A DNA stretch of 64,000 nt, from contig NZ_CP059492.1 of assembly GCF_014041995.1 (NCBI RefSeq), positions 1,736,001 to 1,800,000 of the forward strand. Direction: 5' to 3'. Position 1 is the stretch's first letter, and every line of letters starts with the position of its first letter. The translations under genes were made by a program, and so were the position numbers. Shown one piece after another: positions 55,205 to 64,000 of the stretch. Source of the stretch: Changpingibacter yushuensis (GTDB lineage: Bacteria > Actinomycetota > Actinomycetes > Actinomycetales > Actinomycetaceae). The notes below the pieces were generated by a model that was not told the origin of the DNA, did no database searches, and saw only the letters and a list, made by a program, of their open reading frames with translations.

Positions 55205-56642
55205 CGCCGCGCTGTGCATAGGAACTGAACTGATCAAACGAGGCAGATGCAGGCGCAAGCAGCACAGTGTCATCTGGCCGCGCCACATCACGTGATAGTG
55301 CAATGGCGTCTTCCATCGGCGTGGTGGTGGAAGGATCCACCCAGCGGATGGGGACATCGGGGATTTGGCCCAGAGCGTCCCTCCATGGCTCTTGATCAAC
55401 ACCAATAACGACGACGGCGCGGAGTTTGGACTTGACGGCGCCCACTAGCTCGTTGAAGCGCGCACCTTTTGCAACTCCCCCAGCGATCCAAACCACTGAG
55501 CCGTCGCGTTGGGAAGCGATCGATGCCAGTGTGGCATGTGCATTCGTGGCCTTGGAATCGTCTACATACCGCACGCCATTGAGGGTTGCGATGAGTTCGA
55601 TGCGGTGATGGCCTGATTCGAAAGACTGCAGCGCCGCTCTGATGTCAGAACCACTGACTCCGGCAGCACGTGCCAAGGCGGCCGCCGTCAATGCGTCCTT
55701 GACGATGTGTTCGGGCAGCGGTGAACCAGCCGGAGCGAGGTGCGCAATATCCGAGATCTCAAAGAGTTCAATGGCTTCGTTGAATCGGCTCGCGTGATAG
55801 GCCCTGTCGACAACAACGCCCTCAACAATGCCGATGGATCCTGCGGCGGGAACGTCTGCAGACACGCCAATGGCGCGTGCACCTTCCACCACATCGGCCT
55901 CATCAACCATGCGCTGGACAATTGAGTCACCCACCGGGTACACACATGCCACCTGAGTACGCTCATAGATCCGCGCCTTCGCGGCCCAATATGCCTCGCG
56001 GCTACCATGCCATTCAAGGTGATCATCGGCAAAGTTCAGACAGACAGATGCAAGAGGTGATACCGAATGGGTGGTGGTTAGTTGGAACGAAGAAAGCTCA
56101 AGAACAAAAGCTTTCGGCGCAGCGGCGTCTGTTCTGGTGGTCTCCAGAACGGCGGGGTTTCCAACGTTGCCAATGGGTAATCCACCTAGACCAGCTTGCT
56201 TAAGCATGGCTCCCACCATCGAGACGGTGGTGGTTTTCCCATTGGTGCCAGTTACACACAGCCACGGCGCATAGTTACCCTGTTCGTCCATCGCCCGCAA
56301 ACGCCAAGCCAGCTCGATCTCGCTCCACAGCTCAACATCTGCCTCGCGGGCAGCTTCAAACAAAGGCCCAACTTCGGCAATGGCAGGGGCAGGAATGATG
56401 ATGTCCGGGTGCCATGCAAGGACCTTTCGCGCGAGGCTTGCGGCATCCAGATCGCTGCCCGCGGTATCAACGCGACTACCGGCGATGCGCGCCAGCGCAG
56501 TCATATCCGCGTCCCAAGCAGACAGCGTTGCTTGCGTGAGTTCACCCAAGACCTTGAGGCTAGCTCGCCCTGACTTTCCCAACCCAACAATCGCTATACG
56601 CTTGCCGTCCAGTTCCCGTGCCCCAGGATTTGTGAGTGTCAT
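55167..56642 (-). CDS. murD: UDP-N-acetylmuramoyl-L-alanine--D-glutamate ligase
   Basis: 491 residues: RIAIVGLGKSGRASL, ATP loop VTGTNGKTTTVSMVG, SSFQLTTTHSV and NFADDHLEWHGS, then DDSKATNAHATLASI and LLAPASASFDQFSSYAQRGDAF at the C-terminus. Adds D-Glu. Start ATG at 56642, overlapping the mraY stop (ATGA); an ATG at 56657 is an alternative that reads into mraY. Confidence 0.96.
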   Translation of the reverse strand: MTLTNPGARELDGKRIAIVGLGKSGRASLKVLGELTQATLSAWDADMTALARIAGSRVDTAGSDLDAASLARKVLAWHPDIIIPAPAIAEVGPLFEAAREADVELWSEIELAWRLRAMDEQGNYAPWLCVTGTNGKTTTVSMVGAMLKQAGLGGLPIGNVGNPAVLETTRTDAAAPKAFVLELSSFQLTTTHSVSPLASVCLNFADDHLEWHGSREAYWAAKARIYERTQVACVYPVGDSIVQRMVDEADVVEGARAIGVSADVPAAGSIGIVEGVVVDRAYHASRFNEAIELFEISDIAHLAPAGSPLPEHIVKDALTAAALARAAGVSGSDIRAALQSFESGHHRIELIATLNGVRYVDDSKATNAHATLASIASQRDGSVVWIAGGVAKGARFNELVGAVKSKLRAVVVIGVDQEPWRDALGQIPDVPIRWVDPSTTTPMEDAIALSRDVARPDDTVLLAPASASFDQFSSYAQRGDAFAAAVRASRA

Positions 56643-57724
56643 TGACGCGCCAACCATTCCGCATAGAACAAACCAAGAGCAATCACCACGAACACGATCT
56701 CAATGATCCAGAAACGAACGGTCACCGTCACTTCCTTCCACCCCTTCAACTCGAAGTGATGGTGAAGAGGAGCCATTCGGAAGACTCGTTTCTTCGTGAG
56801 TTTGAAGGAACCGACTTGAATCACGTCCGAAAGAACTTCAACGAGGAAGAGTCCGCCAATGATCACAGCTAAGAATTCGGTATGCGTGAAGATCGAGAGG
56901 CCCGCGAAGGCTCCTCCCAAAGCGAGCGAACCGGTATCACCCATAAAGATCTGGGCAGGAGACGTGTTCCACCACAGGAATCCAAAGCAAGCGCCCATGA
57001 TTGCAGCACACACAATTGCCAGATCACGAGGATCGCGAACGTCGTAGCATCCGGGAGCCGGATTCAGCACGCTCTCACATACTTGACCCATCTGCCAGAT
57101 CGTGATGATTGTGTACGCCCCGAACGCGATCATTGAGGCGCCAGTGGCTAAGCCGTCGAGGCCATCGGTCAAATTGACTGCGTTGGACCATGCCGTGATC
57201 AGGAAGTTCGCCCAAATGACAAACAGAACTATGCCTATACCAACTCCGGCAAAGGCTAGATCGATTTGGGTATCGCGAACCGTGGAGATACGGAACGAAG
57301 CGGGCATGCGATTCGCATCGTCGCGGAACTGCACGGCAAGCACAGCGAAGAGGATTCCCACAATCGCTTGCCCCAGAATCTTCGCCCATGGTGTGAGTCC
57401 AAGCGACTGCTTGTGGCGAATCTTTGAGAAGTCATCGAGAAAGCCAATCAAGCCCAAGCCAGTCATAAGGAAGAGGACTAGCAGGCCCGACGCATTCGGC
57501 CCACGACCTGTGGCGAGGTTACCAACGAAGTATCCCGCCAGCGTTGCAAAGATGATGACCAACCCGCCCATGGTTGGGGTGCCACGCTTGGTCAGGTGCG
57601 CAGTGGGACCGTCCTGCCGAATGAACTGACCGTACTGGTGCTTGATAAGCACCTTGATGAGTACTGGCGTGCCGAGCAGTGTGACGAACAGCGATACCGC
57701 ACCCGCGACGAGAATTGACAGCAT
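56639..57724 (-). CDS. mraY: Phospho-N-acetylmuramoyl-pentapeptide transferase
   Basis: 361 residues with ten helices. Motifs RQDGPTAHLTKRGTPTMGGL, DDFSKIRHKQSLGL, NAVNLTDGLDGLATG and MAPLHHHFELKGWKEVTVTVRFWI are diagnostic. Transfers the pentapeptide to undecaprenyl phosphate (lipid I). Start ATG at 57724, directly adjacent to the murF stop. Confidence 0.98.
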   Translation of the reverse strand: MLSILVAGAVSLFVTLLGTPVLIKVLIKHQYGQFIRQDGPTAHLTKRGTPTMGGLVIIFATLAGYFVGNLATGRGPNASGLLVLFLMTGLGLIGFLDDFSKIRHKQSLGLTPWAKILGQAIVGILFAVLAVQFRDDANRMPASFRISTVRDTQIDLAFAGVGIGIVLFVIWANFLITAWSNAVNLTDGLDGLATGASMIAFGAYTIITIWQMGQVCESVLNPAPGCYDVRDPRDLAIVCAAIMGACFGFLWWNTSPAQIFMGDTGSLALGGAFAGLSIFTHTEFLAVIIGGLFLVEVLSDVIQVGSFKLTKKRVFRMAPLHHHFELKGWKEVTVTVRFWIIEIVFVVIALGLFYAEWLARQ

Positions 57725-59128
57725 CTACTTTCCCTTCCCGTTAAGCGCATCGGCGATTCGCCATACACCGGACCCGTTGGATCCCTTGACGAGTACAGCG
57801 TCTCCAGGATCGAGAGTCTTGGACAAAACAACCAGCGCAGAATCAGGATTCTCCGCATTAATCACATTCAACCCTTCTGCGATCGCAGATGCAGAGAGGG
57901 CGCGCGTGCCAGATCCTACACACACCAGAATGTCTACTCCGGCCTCCTTGGCAACTGAAGCTAAAGCCGCATGTTCGGCCGCAGAAGCATCGCCGAGTTC
58001 AAGCATCTCGCCCAGTACGGCAATCTTTCGATGTCCCAAACCGACGTGTCCAAGTCCAGCGAGTCCTGCGCGCATGGAGTCTGGGTTGGCGTTATATGAG
58101 TCGTCAATGATCGTCACGCCGTCAACTACACGGACATCCATGCGATGCGGGCTGGCGGGTCCCGATGAACTGAGTACGCCGGCAACGTGACGAAGCGAGG
58201 TTCCCAGTGCGATAGCTACGCTCGCGGCAGCCAGCGCATTACTGACATGGTGTACGCCTACCAGCTGAAGTGTGACGGGCAGTGACTCCTGGCCGTGGTG
58301 CAGGACGAACGAAGCGTGACCGGCTGCGTCGGTGGTGATATCGGAAGCAAAGACGTCAGCATTACCGACGGCAGAAAACGTGACCACTGGACCCGTCGCC
58401 AGCGAACGCATGGCGGTTACGCGGGCGTCGTCGGCATTGAGAACGGCAGTGGCTCCGGGCCTGGAACCAACGATGATCTCGGACTTCGCGCGCGCCACGT
58501 TCTCTATGCCACCAAACTCGCCCAAATGCGCGCGCGCCACAATGAGTACGGCCGCAACATCCGGTGATGCGATCGAGGTCAGGTATTCAATATTGCCGAT
58601 GTGGTCAGCGCCCATCTCAAGCACGAGCGTCGCAGTATTGGCATCAGCGCGCAAGACTGTCATGGGCAACCCGATCTCATTGTTGAATGAGCCCGGTGGC
58701 GCAATAATGGGGCCGCGCTCGGCCAGAATTGCAGCAAGCAGATCTTTGGTGGTGGTCTTTCCAACGGAACCAGTAACGGCTACTACGGTCAGATCCGGAT
58801 TTCCGTATGAACGTGCGCGTTCCAGATTCCCGCGCGCCACGGCACCCAAGGCCTGCACCACGTCAGGAACCACGACGAGGCGGTCGGCTGGCGCGCCAGA
58901 AGCCACTGCAGTTTCAGGATCGCTTGTGAGCACACCGACGGCTCCGGCGCGTATTGCCTGACCAGCCAAAGAAGCGCCATCGACACGTTCGCCGCGAATG
59001 GCTACGAACAGTTCGCCACCACTGAGCGAACGGGTATCGGTCGAGATGTCCGTGACCAGAGCCTCTGCATGACCTCCGAGGTCACCCATGCAGTCGTTGG
59101 CCAGCTGCGCCAGCGTCACCGGAATCAT
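57725..59128 (-). CDS. murF: UDP-N-acetylmuramoyl-tripeptide--D-alanyl-D-alanine ligase
   Basis: 467 residues: SGGELFVAIRGERVDGASLAGQAIRAGA, ATP loop VAVTGSVGKTTTKDLLAA, and DDSYNANPDSMRAGL. Adds D-Ala-D-Ala to UDP-MurNAc-tripeptide. ATG shares one base with the murE stop (TAATG). Followed directly by mraY. Confidence 0.96.
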   Translation of the reverse strand: MIPVTLAQLANDCMGDLGGHAEALVTDISTDTRSLSGGELFVAIRGERVDGASLAGQAIRAGAVGVLTSDPETAVASGAPADRLVVVPDVVQALGAVARGNLERARSYGNPDLTVVAVTGSVGKTTTKDLLAAILAERGPIIAPPGSFNNEIGLPMTVLRADANTATLVLEMGADHIGNIEYLTSIASPDVAAVLIVARAHLGEFGGIENVARAKSEIIVGSRPGATAVLNADDARVTAMRSLATGPVVTFSAVGNADVFASDITTDAAGHASFVLHHGQESLPVTLQLVGVHHVSNALAAASVAIALGTSLRHVAGVLSSSGPASPHRMDVRVVDGVTIIDDSYNANPDSMRAGLAGLGHVGLGHRKIAVLGEMLELGDASAAEHAALASVAKEAGVDILVCVGSGTRALSASAIAEGLNVINAENPDSALVVLSKTLDPGDAVLVKGSNGSGVWRIADALNGKGK

Positions 59129-60651
59129 TAGTTCATCTCCTGAGTTTCGTGGACCCCACGCTGAGCGAGCGCCCGCCGGGCTTCGACTCGGTCATCAAGT
59201 TCTACGAGGTTGCCCCCAACATCTTGAATCGTCTCGTGGCCTCGCCCCGCTAGAAGAATCGTATCGTCCAAACCGGCCATCGTGATCGCCCGTTCAATTG
59301 CCTGCCCGCGGTCGGGAATCTCAATGACGGGCGTGTCAAACGCCGCGGTTCCCGCGATTATTGCCTCTCGGATCGCGCCAGGATCTTCACTGTGCGGATC
59401 GTCATCCGTGATGATCACAATATCGCCGAGCCTTGCCACCGCGGCGCCCATCGCTGCCCGCTTGCCTTTGTCACGATCGCCGGCGGACCCCGTCAGTACG
59501 ATGAGCTTCCCACGCGTTGTTGGACGCAACGCCTCCAGCGCTTTGATGAGCGCGTCCGTATTGTGCGCAAAGTCGACGACGACGCGTGGCCCAACAGTCC
59601 GCCCGTCCACGTCGATCCGCTCCATCCGGCCTGGAACTGCAGGACTGACAAGCGTCGGCAAATCGGACACGGGCACACCCGAAGCAGCGACCATGAGCAA
59701 CGCCAACGCAGCATTCGCCACATTGAAATCGCCAGGGAGCTCCGTGGCAAAGGTGAACTCCTCACCATTTGTGCTGGCTAGAGTCACGCGAGTGCGCCCT
59801 TGTTCAGGGAGAATGGCGGTGACCTTCCAACCCACAGCGCCCTGAGGCAAGTCACCCAGAACGGCGAGTGCCCATACTGTGCCCGGAACCTCTTCCTGAG
59901 CGCGCATGTAGAGGCGCTGGCCCCACTGGTCGTCGACAGTCACAACGGCGTTGCGCGCCTTCTTCTCCGTGAAAAGTGATGCTTTCGCCTCAAAGTAGGC
60001 GTCTAGAGTCTTGTGGAAGTCCAAATGGTCTTGCGTCAGGTTGGTGAAGCCCACTGAATCAAACTGGATGGGATCGGTGCGGCCTTGTGCAAGCGCGTGG
60101 GAAGAAGCCTCCATAACGAGGTCCGTGCCGCCCCGCGAAACGAGATCTGCCAGCAGTTCCTGAAGGTCAGCAGGCATCGGTGTAGTCAGCGCTGCCGGCA
60201 CCGGCTCCCCTGCTAAACGAATCTCCACAGTGCCGATGAGCCCATTTGTGCGTCCCAAGCTGGTCAAAATGTTGTCCACCATATATGCGGTGGTGGTCTT
60301 TCCGTTTGTACCTGTCACCGCAAAAGTGCGGAGCGAATCTGCTGGACGACCATAGATCTGAGCTGCAACCTCGCCCAACCGCGCGGCGACGTCGTCGACC
60401 ACAATATAGGGAACCGCAACACCGTGTGACGTGAGAAGCGCTTCGCCATCATGGTCTGTAATGACAGCGGGAGAACCTTGCTGAACGGCGGTTTCAGCGA
60501 AGACCGCGCCGTGAACGTGTTGGCCCCGCACCGCGGCGAAAAGGATACCCGGACCAGCCTTACGAGAATCCGAGGTCACCCCAGAAACAGCGACATCGCC
60601 ATGGCAGGCCCCACCGCACAGTTCTGCCAGCTCTCGCAACTCACTTGTCAT
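59128..60651 (-). CDS. murE: UDP-N-acetylmuramoyl-tripeptide synthetase MurE (L-Lys/L-Orn type suggested)
   Basis: 507 residues: GVTSDSRKAGPGILFAAVRG, ATP loop FAVTGTNGKTTTAYMVD, VMEASSHALAQGR, and DFAHNTDALIKALEALRP. The position of the diagnostic DNPR motif of diaminopimelate-adding enzymes reads DDPHSED (about 417-423), with no Arg, as in L-Lys or L-Orn adders. Start ATG at 60651 overlaps the end of the PBP gene by 11 nt; 60672 is also in frame. Confidence 0.93.
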   Translation of the reverse strand: MTSELRELAELCGGACHGDVAVSGVTSDSRKAGPGILFAAVRGQHVHGAVFAETAVQQGSPAVITDHDGEALLTSHGVAVPYIVVDDVAARLGEVAAQIYGRPADSLRTFAVTGTNGKTTTAYMVDNILTSLGRTNGLIGTVEIRLAGEPVPAALTTPMPADLQELLADLVSRGGTDLVMEASSHALAQGRTDPIQFDSVGFTNLTQDHLDFHKTLDAYFEAKASLFTEKKARNAVVTVDDQWGQRLYMRAQEEVPGTVWALAVLGDLPQGAVGWKVTAILPEQGRTRVTLASTNGEEFTFATELPGDFNVANAALALLMVAASGVPVSDLPTLVSPAVPGRMERIDVDGRTVGPRVVVDFAHNTDALIKALEALRPTTRGKLIVLTGSAGDRDKGKRAAMGAAVARLGDIVIITDDDPHSEDPGAIREAIIAGTAAFDTPVIEIPDRGQAIERAITMAGLDDTILLAGRGHETIQDVGGNLVELDDRVEARRALAQRGVHETQEMN

Positions 60652-62515
60652 CTGATTCGATCTCCGATTCATACCACGGGTACTTGAACAGCGGTTGGGT
60701 TGATGGGGAGATTCCCAACTGCCTGACCGCGAACGTTGTCACGTCACTGAAAACCGGAGCCGCCACGTCACCTCCGTAACCAGCGCCCGCAGCGTTGTAC
60801 ACCACCACTGCCACCGCGATCTGCGGATCCTCGGCAGGAACGATACCAACGAAGGTGCCCACACGCTTGGTAAGGTTGCCGTTCTCGTCGGCGACCTGAG
60901 CCGTTCCGGTTTTGCCCGCAATATTGTACCCGTTGACGCGAGCCCTCCATCCCGTGGACTGCGAATCGGTCACCGCCTGCATCATGTTGATCATGGTCTG
61001 AGAGGTGTCCTCTGATATCACCCGATGTGATTCTTCAAGAACCGTAGGGGTTTCCGTGCCTGAGGAGTCAATGGTCGAATCGACTAGGTGTGGCTGAACG
61101 TACACGCCACCATTTCCAACTGTCGCTGCCATTTGGCCAAGCTGAAGTGTGGTCAACGCCCAACCCTGACCAAACATTGTGGTGTAGCGCGTTCGATTGT
61201 CCCACGTGGTGTAATCGGAAAGGATTCCGGCCGATTCTGCGGGCAACTCAATGCCCGTCTTGGATCCGATCCCGAAGCTCCTCATGTAGTTGAATCGTGT
61301 TTCGTCTGAGATCGTATCGCCAACCTGGATAAGCCCCGTGTTATACGACTTTGCCAGAATGCCAGCCACGGTCATAGTGGACGTGCCATGCGAATCGTTG
61401 TCATGAATGGTCTGGCCATTGGGCATGGTCAGAGAGTCAGGAACCTGATAGACGGTCAGGGGCGTCACAGTACCCTGATCAACTGCAGCGGAAAAGGTGA
61501 TGATCTTCCCCGTTGATCCCGGTTCAACAGGAGAAGAGACCGCACGCGATCCCCAATCGTCAGGATCAGTTGCCGAAAGATCAGAGGGATCAGGAGAGTT
61601 CGAATCCACCAGCGCTAAGACGCGTCCCGTGCCGATCTCGATTATGACGGCGGCGCCCCATTCGGCGTCGTTTTCCTTGACCGATGAATCGACGGCCTCC
61701 TGAAGAGTATTTTGTAGGTCTCGATCGATCGTCAGCTTGACTGTATCGCCATCTTCAGCTGCAACTTGCGTTTTCTCGCCGTTGGGCAGCACGGCACCAC
61801 CGGAAGCAATCTGTACAGTCAGCGAACCGTCAGTTCCGGTTAAGACGCTGTTCTCCGACTTCTCAACTCCGGCTTGGCCCGTCACTGTGTCATCATCGCC
61901 GGTCTCGCCTGTGTAGCCGAGGATATTTCCCGCCACAGTCCCATTGGGATAGATGCGCTTCATGTACTGCTCAGGCTCAATACCGGGAATACCGAGTGCG
62001 TTGATCTCGCGCCAGAGTTCAGGCGAAATATCCTTCGCGATGTACACGAATGTGGACTTGGTTTGACCGCCCAGAAGCGTGCCACCAAGTGTTGCCTGAT
62101 CGACCTCGAGAAGCGGTGCCAGGGCCGCCGCCGCAGCGGCTGCTCCCGTACCGGTCACCTTGCCGTTGTCGTCAGTAACGACGTACGAACTAATGAGATT
62201 CTGGTTCACTCCAACGTTGTAGCGTTCCACAGAAGTGGCGAGCACCGCACCCGATGAGTCCACGATGTCGCCACGCTTGGCCTGCAGCGTGTATGTGCGC
62301 GTGCGAAACGATGATGCGCTCTCAGCCAGTTCAGCGGACCGTATCACCTGAACGTCAACGAGCCGCACAGTCAGCAGCGAAGCACAGACCATGAACATCA
62401 CCGTCAATGAACGCAACCTGCGAACCGGCATTGATTGGCGCGTGAACGAATGCCGCCAGTTCGAGAGTCCCTGACTCGCTTTGCGCAGTTTGGGGTTATC
62501 TCGTAAGTTCGGCAT
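60641..62515 (-). CDS. ftsI: Septal penicillin-binding protein FtsI (PBP3 type)
   Basis: 624 residues. One N-terminal membrane helix (LRSLTVMFMVCASLLTVRLVDVQVI), a PBP dimerisation domain, then the transpeptidase with SxxK (PGSTGK, about residue 332), SxN (KSYNTG, about 388) and KTGTAQ (about 532). Class B transpeptidase that crosslinks septal peptidoglycan with FtsW. Its TAG-ended partner ftsL lies directly upstream with no gap. The stop overlaps murE. Confidence 0.95.
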   Translation of the reverse strand: MPNLRDNPKLRKASQGLSNWRHSFTRQSMPVRRLRSLTVMFMVCASLLTVRLVDVQVIRSAELAESASSFRTRTYTLQAKRGDIVDSSGAVLATSVERYNVGVNQNLISSYVVTDDNGKVTGTGAAAAAAALAPLLEVDQATLGGTLLGGQTKSTFVYIAKDISPELWREINALGIPGIEPEQYMKRIYPNGTVAGNILGYTGETGDDDTVTGQAGVEKSENSVLTGTDGSLTVQIASGGAVLPNGEKTQVAAEDGDTVKLTIDRDLQNTLQEAVDSSVKENDAEWGAAVIIEIGTGRVLALVDSNSPDPSDLSATDPDDWGSRAVSSPVEPGSTGKIITFSAAVDQGTVTPLTVYQVPDSLTMPNGQTIHDNDSHGTSTMTVAGILAKSYNTGLIQVGDTISDETRFNYMRSFGIGSKTGIELPAESAGILSDYTTWDNRTRYTTMFGQGWALTTLQLGQMAATVGNGGVYVQPHLVDSTIDSSGTETPTVLEESHRVISEDTSQTMINMMQAVTDSQSTGWRARVNGYNIAGKTGTAQVADENGNLTKRVGTFVGIVPAEDPQIAVAVVVYNAAGAGYGGDVAAPVFSDVTTFAVRQLGISPSTQPLFKYPWYESEIESDDK

Positions 62516-62923
62516 CTATTTTCCTGAGGCTGCCTGGGTTTGGTCCGGATTCACAATCGCGCCCGTGTCCACATCAAGGTGGAGGATCGTCGTTGCTTGT
62601 TCCATTCCGAGATCCTTCGCCTTCTGCTCAAGGCCAAGAGGCGTGGAGACGCCCACAACCTGATCTTCAAGCGTCTGCTGATGAGCAGTCACGACGTTGA
62701 GTTCCTTGTTGATCTGTTGAATCTCGAATGCAGAAGCCACCATCTGAGTGTTGAGGAAGAAGACCAATCCGAAAGCGCCCACGAACAGTGCGGCGCACGC
62801 CAAAACTGTTCCGATGAAGCCACTTCGTTTGGCCGGAGTGGGCACCACGGAGAGCTCAGGAAGTCCCTGAATAACTGGGCGTGGAGCAGCCGAACGCACA
62901 GCTGAACTTGACACGGCACTCAT
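62516..62923 (-). CDS. ftsL: Cell division protein FtsL
   Basis: 135 residues: cytosolic N-terminus, one membrane helix (GFIGTVLACAALFVGAFGLVFFL), then a coiled-coil segment (SAFEIQQINKELNVVTAHQQTLEDQVVGVSTPLGLEQKAKDLGM) typical of FtsL. Low sequence conservation but correct size, topology and place between rsmH and ftsI. Its start overlaps the rsmH stop by four bases. Confidence 0.88.
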   Translation of the reverse strand: MSAVSSSAVRSAAPRPVIQGLPELSVVPTPAKRSGFIGTVLACAALFVGAFGLVFFLNTQMVASAFEIQQINKELNVVTAHQQTLEDQVVGVSTPLGLEQKAKDLGMEQATTILHLDVDTGAIVNPDQTQAASGK

Positions 62924-63978
62924 GAGTTGCTCCCTTCGTTACGCAACCTTTCGGCACCCCTGAGGCGAACCGATGCACTGCGTGGATTGACGGCGATTTC
63001 TTCGGCGCTCGCTTTGCGGGCCCCTCGTGTGAGAAGTCTGAGGTAGGGTTCGTGGCCCGGTAGTTCCATCGGTAACCCTGGAGGGGTCGACGACGTGGCG
63101 CCCTCGGCCAGCGCTCGCTTCACGATCTTGTCTTCGAGCGATTGGTAGGATTCGACGGCGATTCGCCCACCTACTCGAATCGCTGAGATTGCCGCAGGCA
63201 TTGCCCGCTCAAGAACAGAAAGCTCATCATTGACTGCGATCCTTAGGGCTTGGAACGTGCGCTTTGCCGGGTTTCCACCGGTTCGGCGAGTTGCTGCCGG
63301 AATAGCGTCTCTGACAAGTTCAGCCAAATCTCGCGTACGCACGATTGGATCCGTATCACGCCGAGCCACGATTCTCTGGGCGATTCGCATTGCGAATCGT
63401 TCCTCTCCATACGTAGAGAGAATCCGGGCGATCTCCTTAACAGGCTCTGTGGCAAGCAGATCCGCGGCTGTGCGCCCACTCCGCGTGTCCATCCGCATGT
63501 CCAGTGGAGCATCGTGAGCGTATGAGAAGCCGCGCTCTACTTCATCAAGCTGTAGAGATGAGACGCCAAGGTCCATCAGAACTGCATCAACACGTCCGTT
63601 GGTTCCATACGTGGAGGCCACATTGGCGACGTCGTCGTAGGTGGTCTGAACCGGTTGGAACCGCGAACCAAATCCGCTCAGGCGCTCCGATGCCAAAGCG
63701 ATAGCATCCTTGTCGCGATCGATTCCCACCACAGTCAACAGCGGAAACTGCTCAAGGAATGCCTGAGTGTGCCCGCCCATTCCAAGCGTGCAATCGATCA
63801 TGACTGGCGTGCGCCCATCCAAGGCGGGGGCGAGCAATTCCAAGCACTCGTCGAGCATGACCGGCTTGTGAAGGGCGTTGCCGGCTGCGCGTGGCCCGCT
63901 TGGGTCAATGGGAGAGAAGTCGCCGTGAGGGCCTTCAGGTGACTCAGCACCATGAGGTGCAGCAAAGTGGTCCCGCAT
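62920..63978 (-). CDS. rsmH: 16S rRNA m4C1402 methyltransferase RsmH
   Basis: 352 residues: HKPVMLDECLELL, IDCTLGMGGHTQAFLEQFP (SAM motif), VVGIDRDKDAIALA, GVSSLQLDEVERGFSYAHDAPLDMRMD, and RTGGNPAKRTFQALRIAVNDELS. Methylates N4 of C1402 in 16S rRNA. The N-terminal 35 residues are Pro/Gly/His-rich and precede the HKPVM start of most homologues. AAAGGA is 9 nt before the ATG. It is the first dcw gene in the window; mraZ would be expected just outside. Confidence 0.96.
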   Translation of the reverse strand: MRDHFAAPHGAESPEGPHGDFSPIDPSGPRAAGNALHKPVMLDECLELLAPALDGRTPVMIDCTLGMGGHTQAFLEQFPLLTVVGIDRDKDAIALASERLSGFGSRFQPVQTTYDDVANVASTYGTNGRVDAVLMDLGVSSLQLDEVERGFSYAHDAPLDMRMDTRSGRTAADLLATEPVKEIARILSTYGEERFAMRIAQRIVARRDTDPIVRTRDLAELVRDAIPAATRRTGGNPAKRTFQALRIAVNDELSVLERAMPAAISAIRVGGRIAVESYQSLEDKIVKRALAEGATSSTPPGLPMELPGHEPYLRLLTRGARKASAEEIAVNPRSASVRLRGAERLRNEGSNS

Positions 63979-64000
63979 CCACAGTTCCTTTCTCTTGAAA

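Overview
The window is a chromosomal segment of a fairly GC-rich actinobacterium. It carries a homodimeric-type pyruvate dehydrogenase E1 next to a DUF3052 gene, a DUF3145 gene, SepF/YggT/DivIVA downstream of ftsZ with no ftsA, and dense runs of overlapping genes. MurE lacks the DNPR motif of diaminopimelate-adding enzymes, and a FemAB-type transferase and a D-aspartate-ligase-like ATP-grasp enzyme are encoded nearby. Together these suggest a lysine- (or ornithine-) type peptidoglycan with an amino-acid cross-bridge. A member of Actinomycetaceae (Trueperella/Arcanobacterium-like) is my best guess, with low to moderate confidence.

Layout. 0-7.4 kb: DUF3052 gene (-), aceE (+) and a two-gene heterodimeric ABC exporter (+). 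7.4-12 kb: coupled TPR-like/YciO/HAD genes, small conserved unknowns, DUF3145, an SDR epimerase and peptide deformylase. 12.1-17.7 kb: tRNA-Asn, two unknown genes, then a cell-wall block of FemAB transferase, ATP-grasp ligase and murJ. 17.9-24.5 kb: an accessory cassette with tatC, tatA, a secreted multidomain surface protein, a Tat-signal GH127 beta-L-arabinofuranosidase and tatB; a LacI-type palindrome lies upstream. 24.9-28.2 kb: VOC protein, DJ-1/PfpI protein, zinc alcohol dehydrogenase and a thiamine-binding protein. 28.5-36.2 kb: tRNA(CAU), dnaG, dGTPase, a GH13-like protein without catalytic residues, dus and glyS. 36.3-40.3 kb: a zinc-uptake operon (znuA-znuC-znuB-zur) whose promoter is embedded in two Zur/Fur boxes, then a small membrane protein and an S4 RNA-binding protein. 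40.4-64 kb, all on the minus strand: the division and cell wall (dcw) cluster, read from rsmH through ftsL, ftsI, murE, murF, mraY, murD, ftsW, murG, murC, ftsQ, ftsZ, pgeF, sepF, yggT, divIVA, lspA, rluD and a GNAT gene to dnaE.

How the genes work together. The dcw cluster, murJ, the FemAB transferase and the ATP-grasp ligase cover most of lipid II synthesis, flipping, bridge addition and septal polymerisation. The most unusual region is the Tat cassette. All three translocon components (TatA, TatB, TatC) flank a twin-arginine GH127 enzyme, which overlaps by four bases a Sec-secreted partner carrying a discoidin-like domain, Ig-like domains and calcium-binding FG-GAP-type repeats. This looks like a self-contained unit for exporting and displaying an arabinan/arabinoside-degrading enzyme, probably sugar-controlled. 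Gene calls rest on reading motifs and overall resemblance to known families; no database search was possible.
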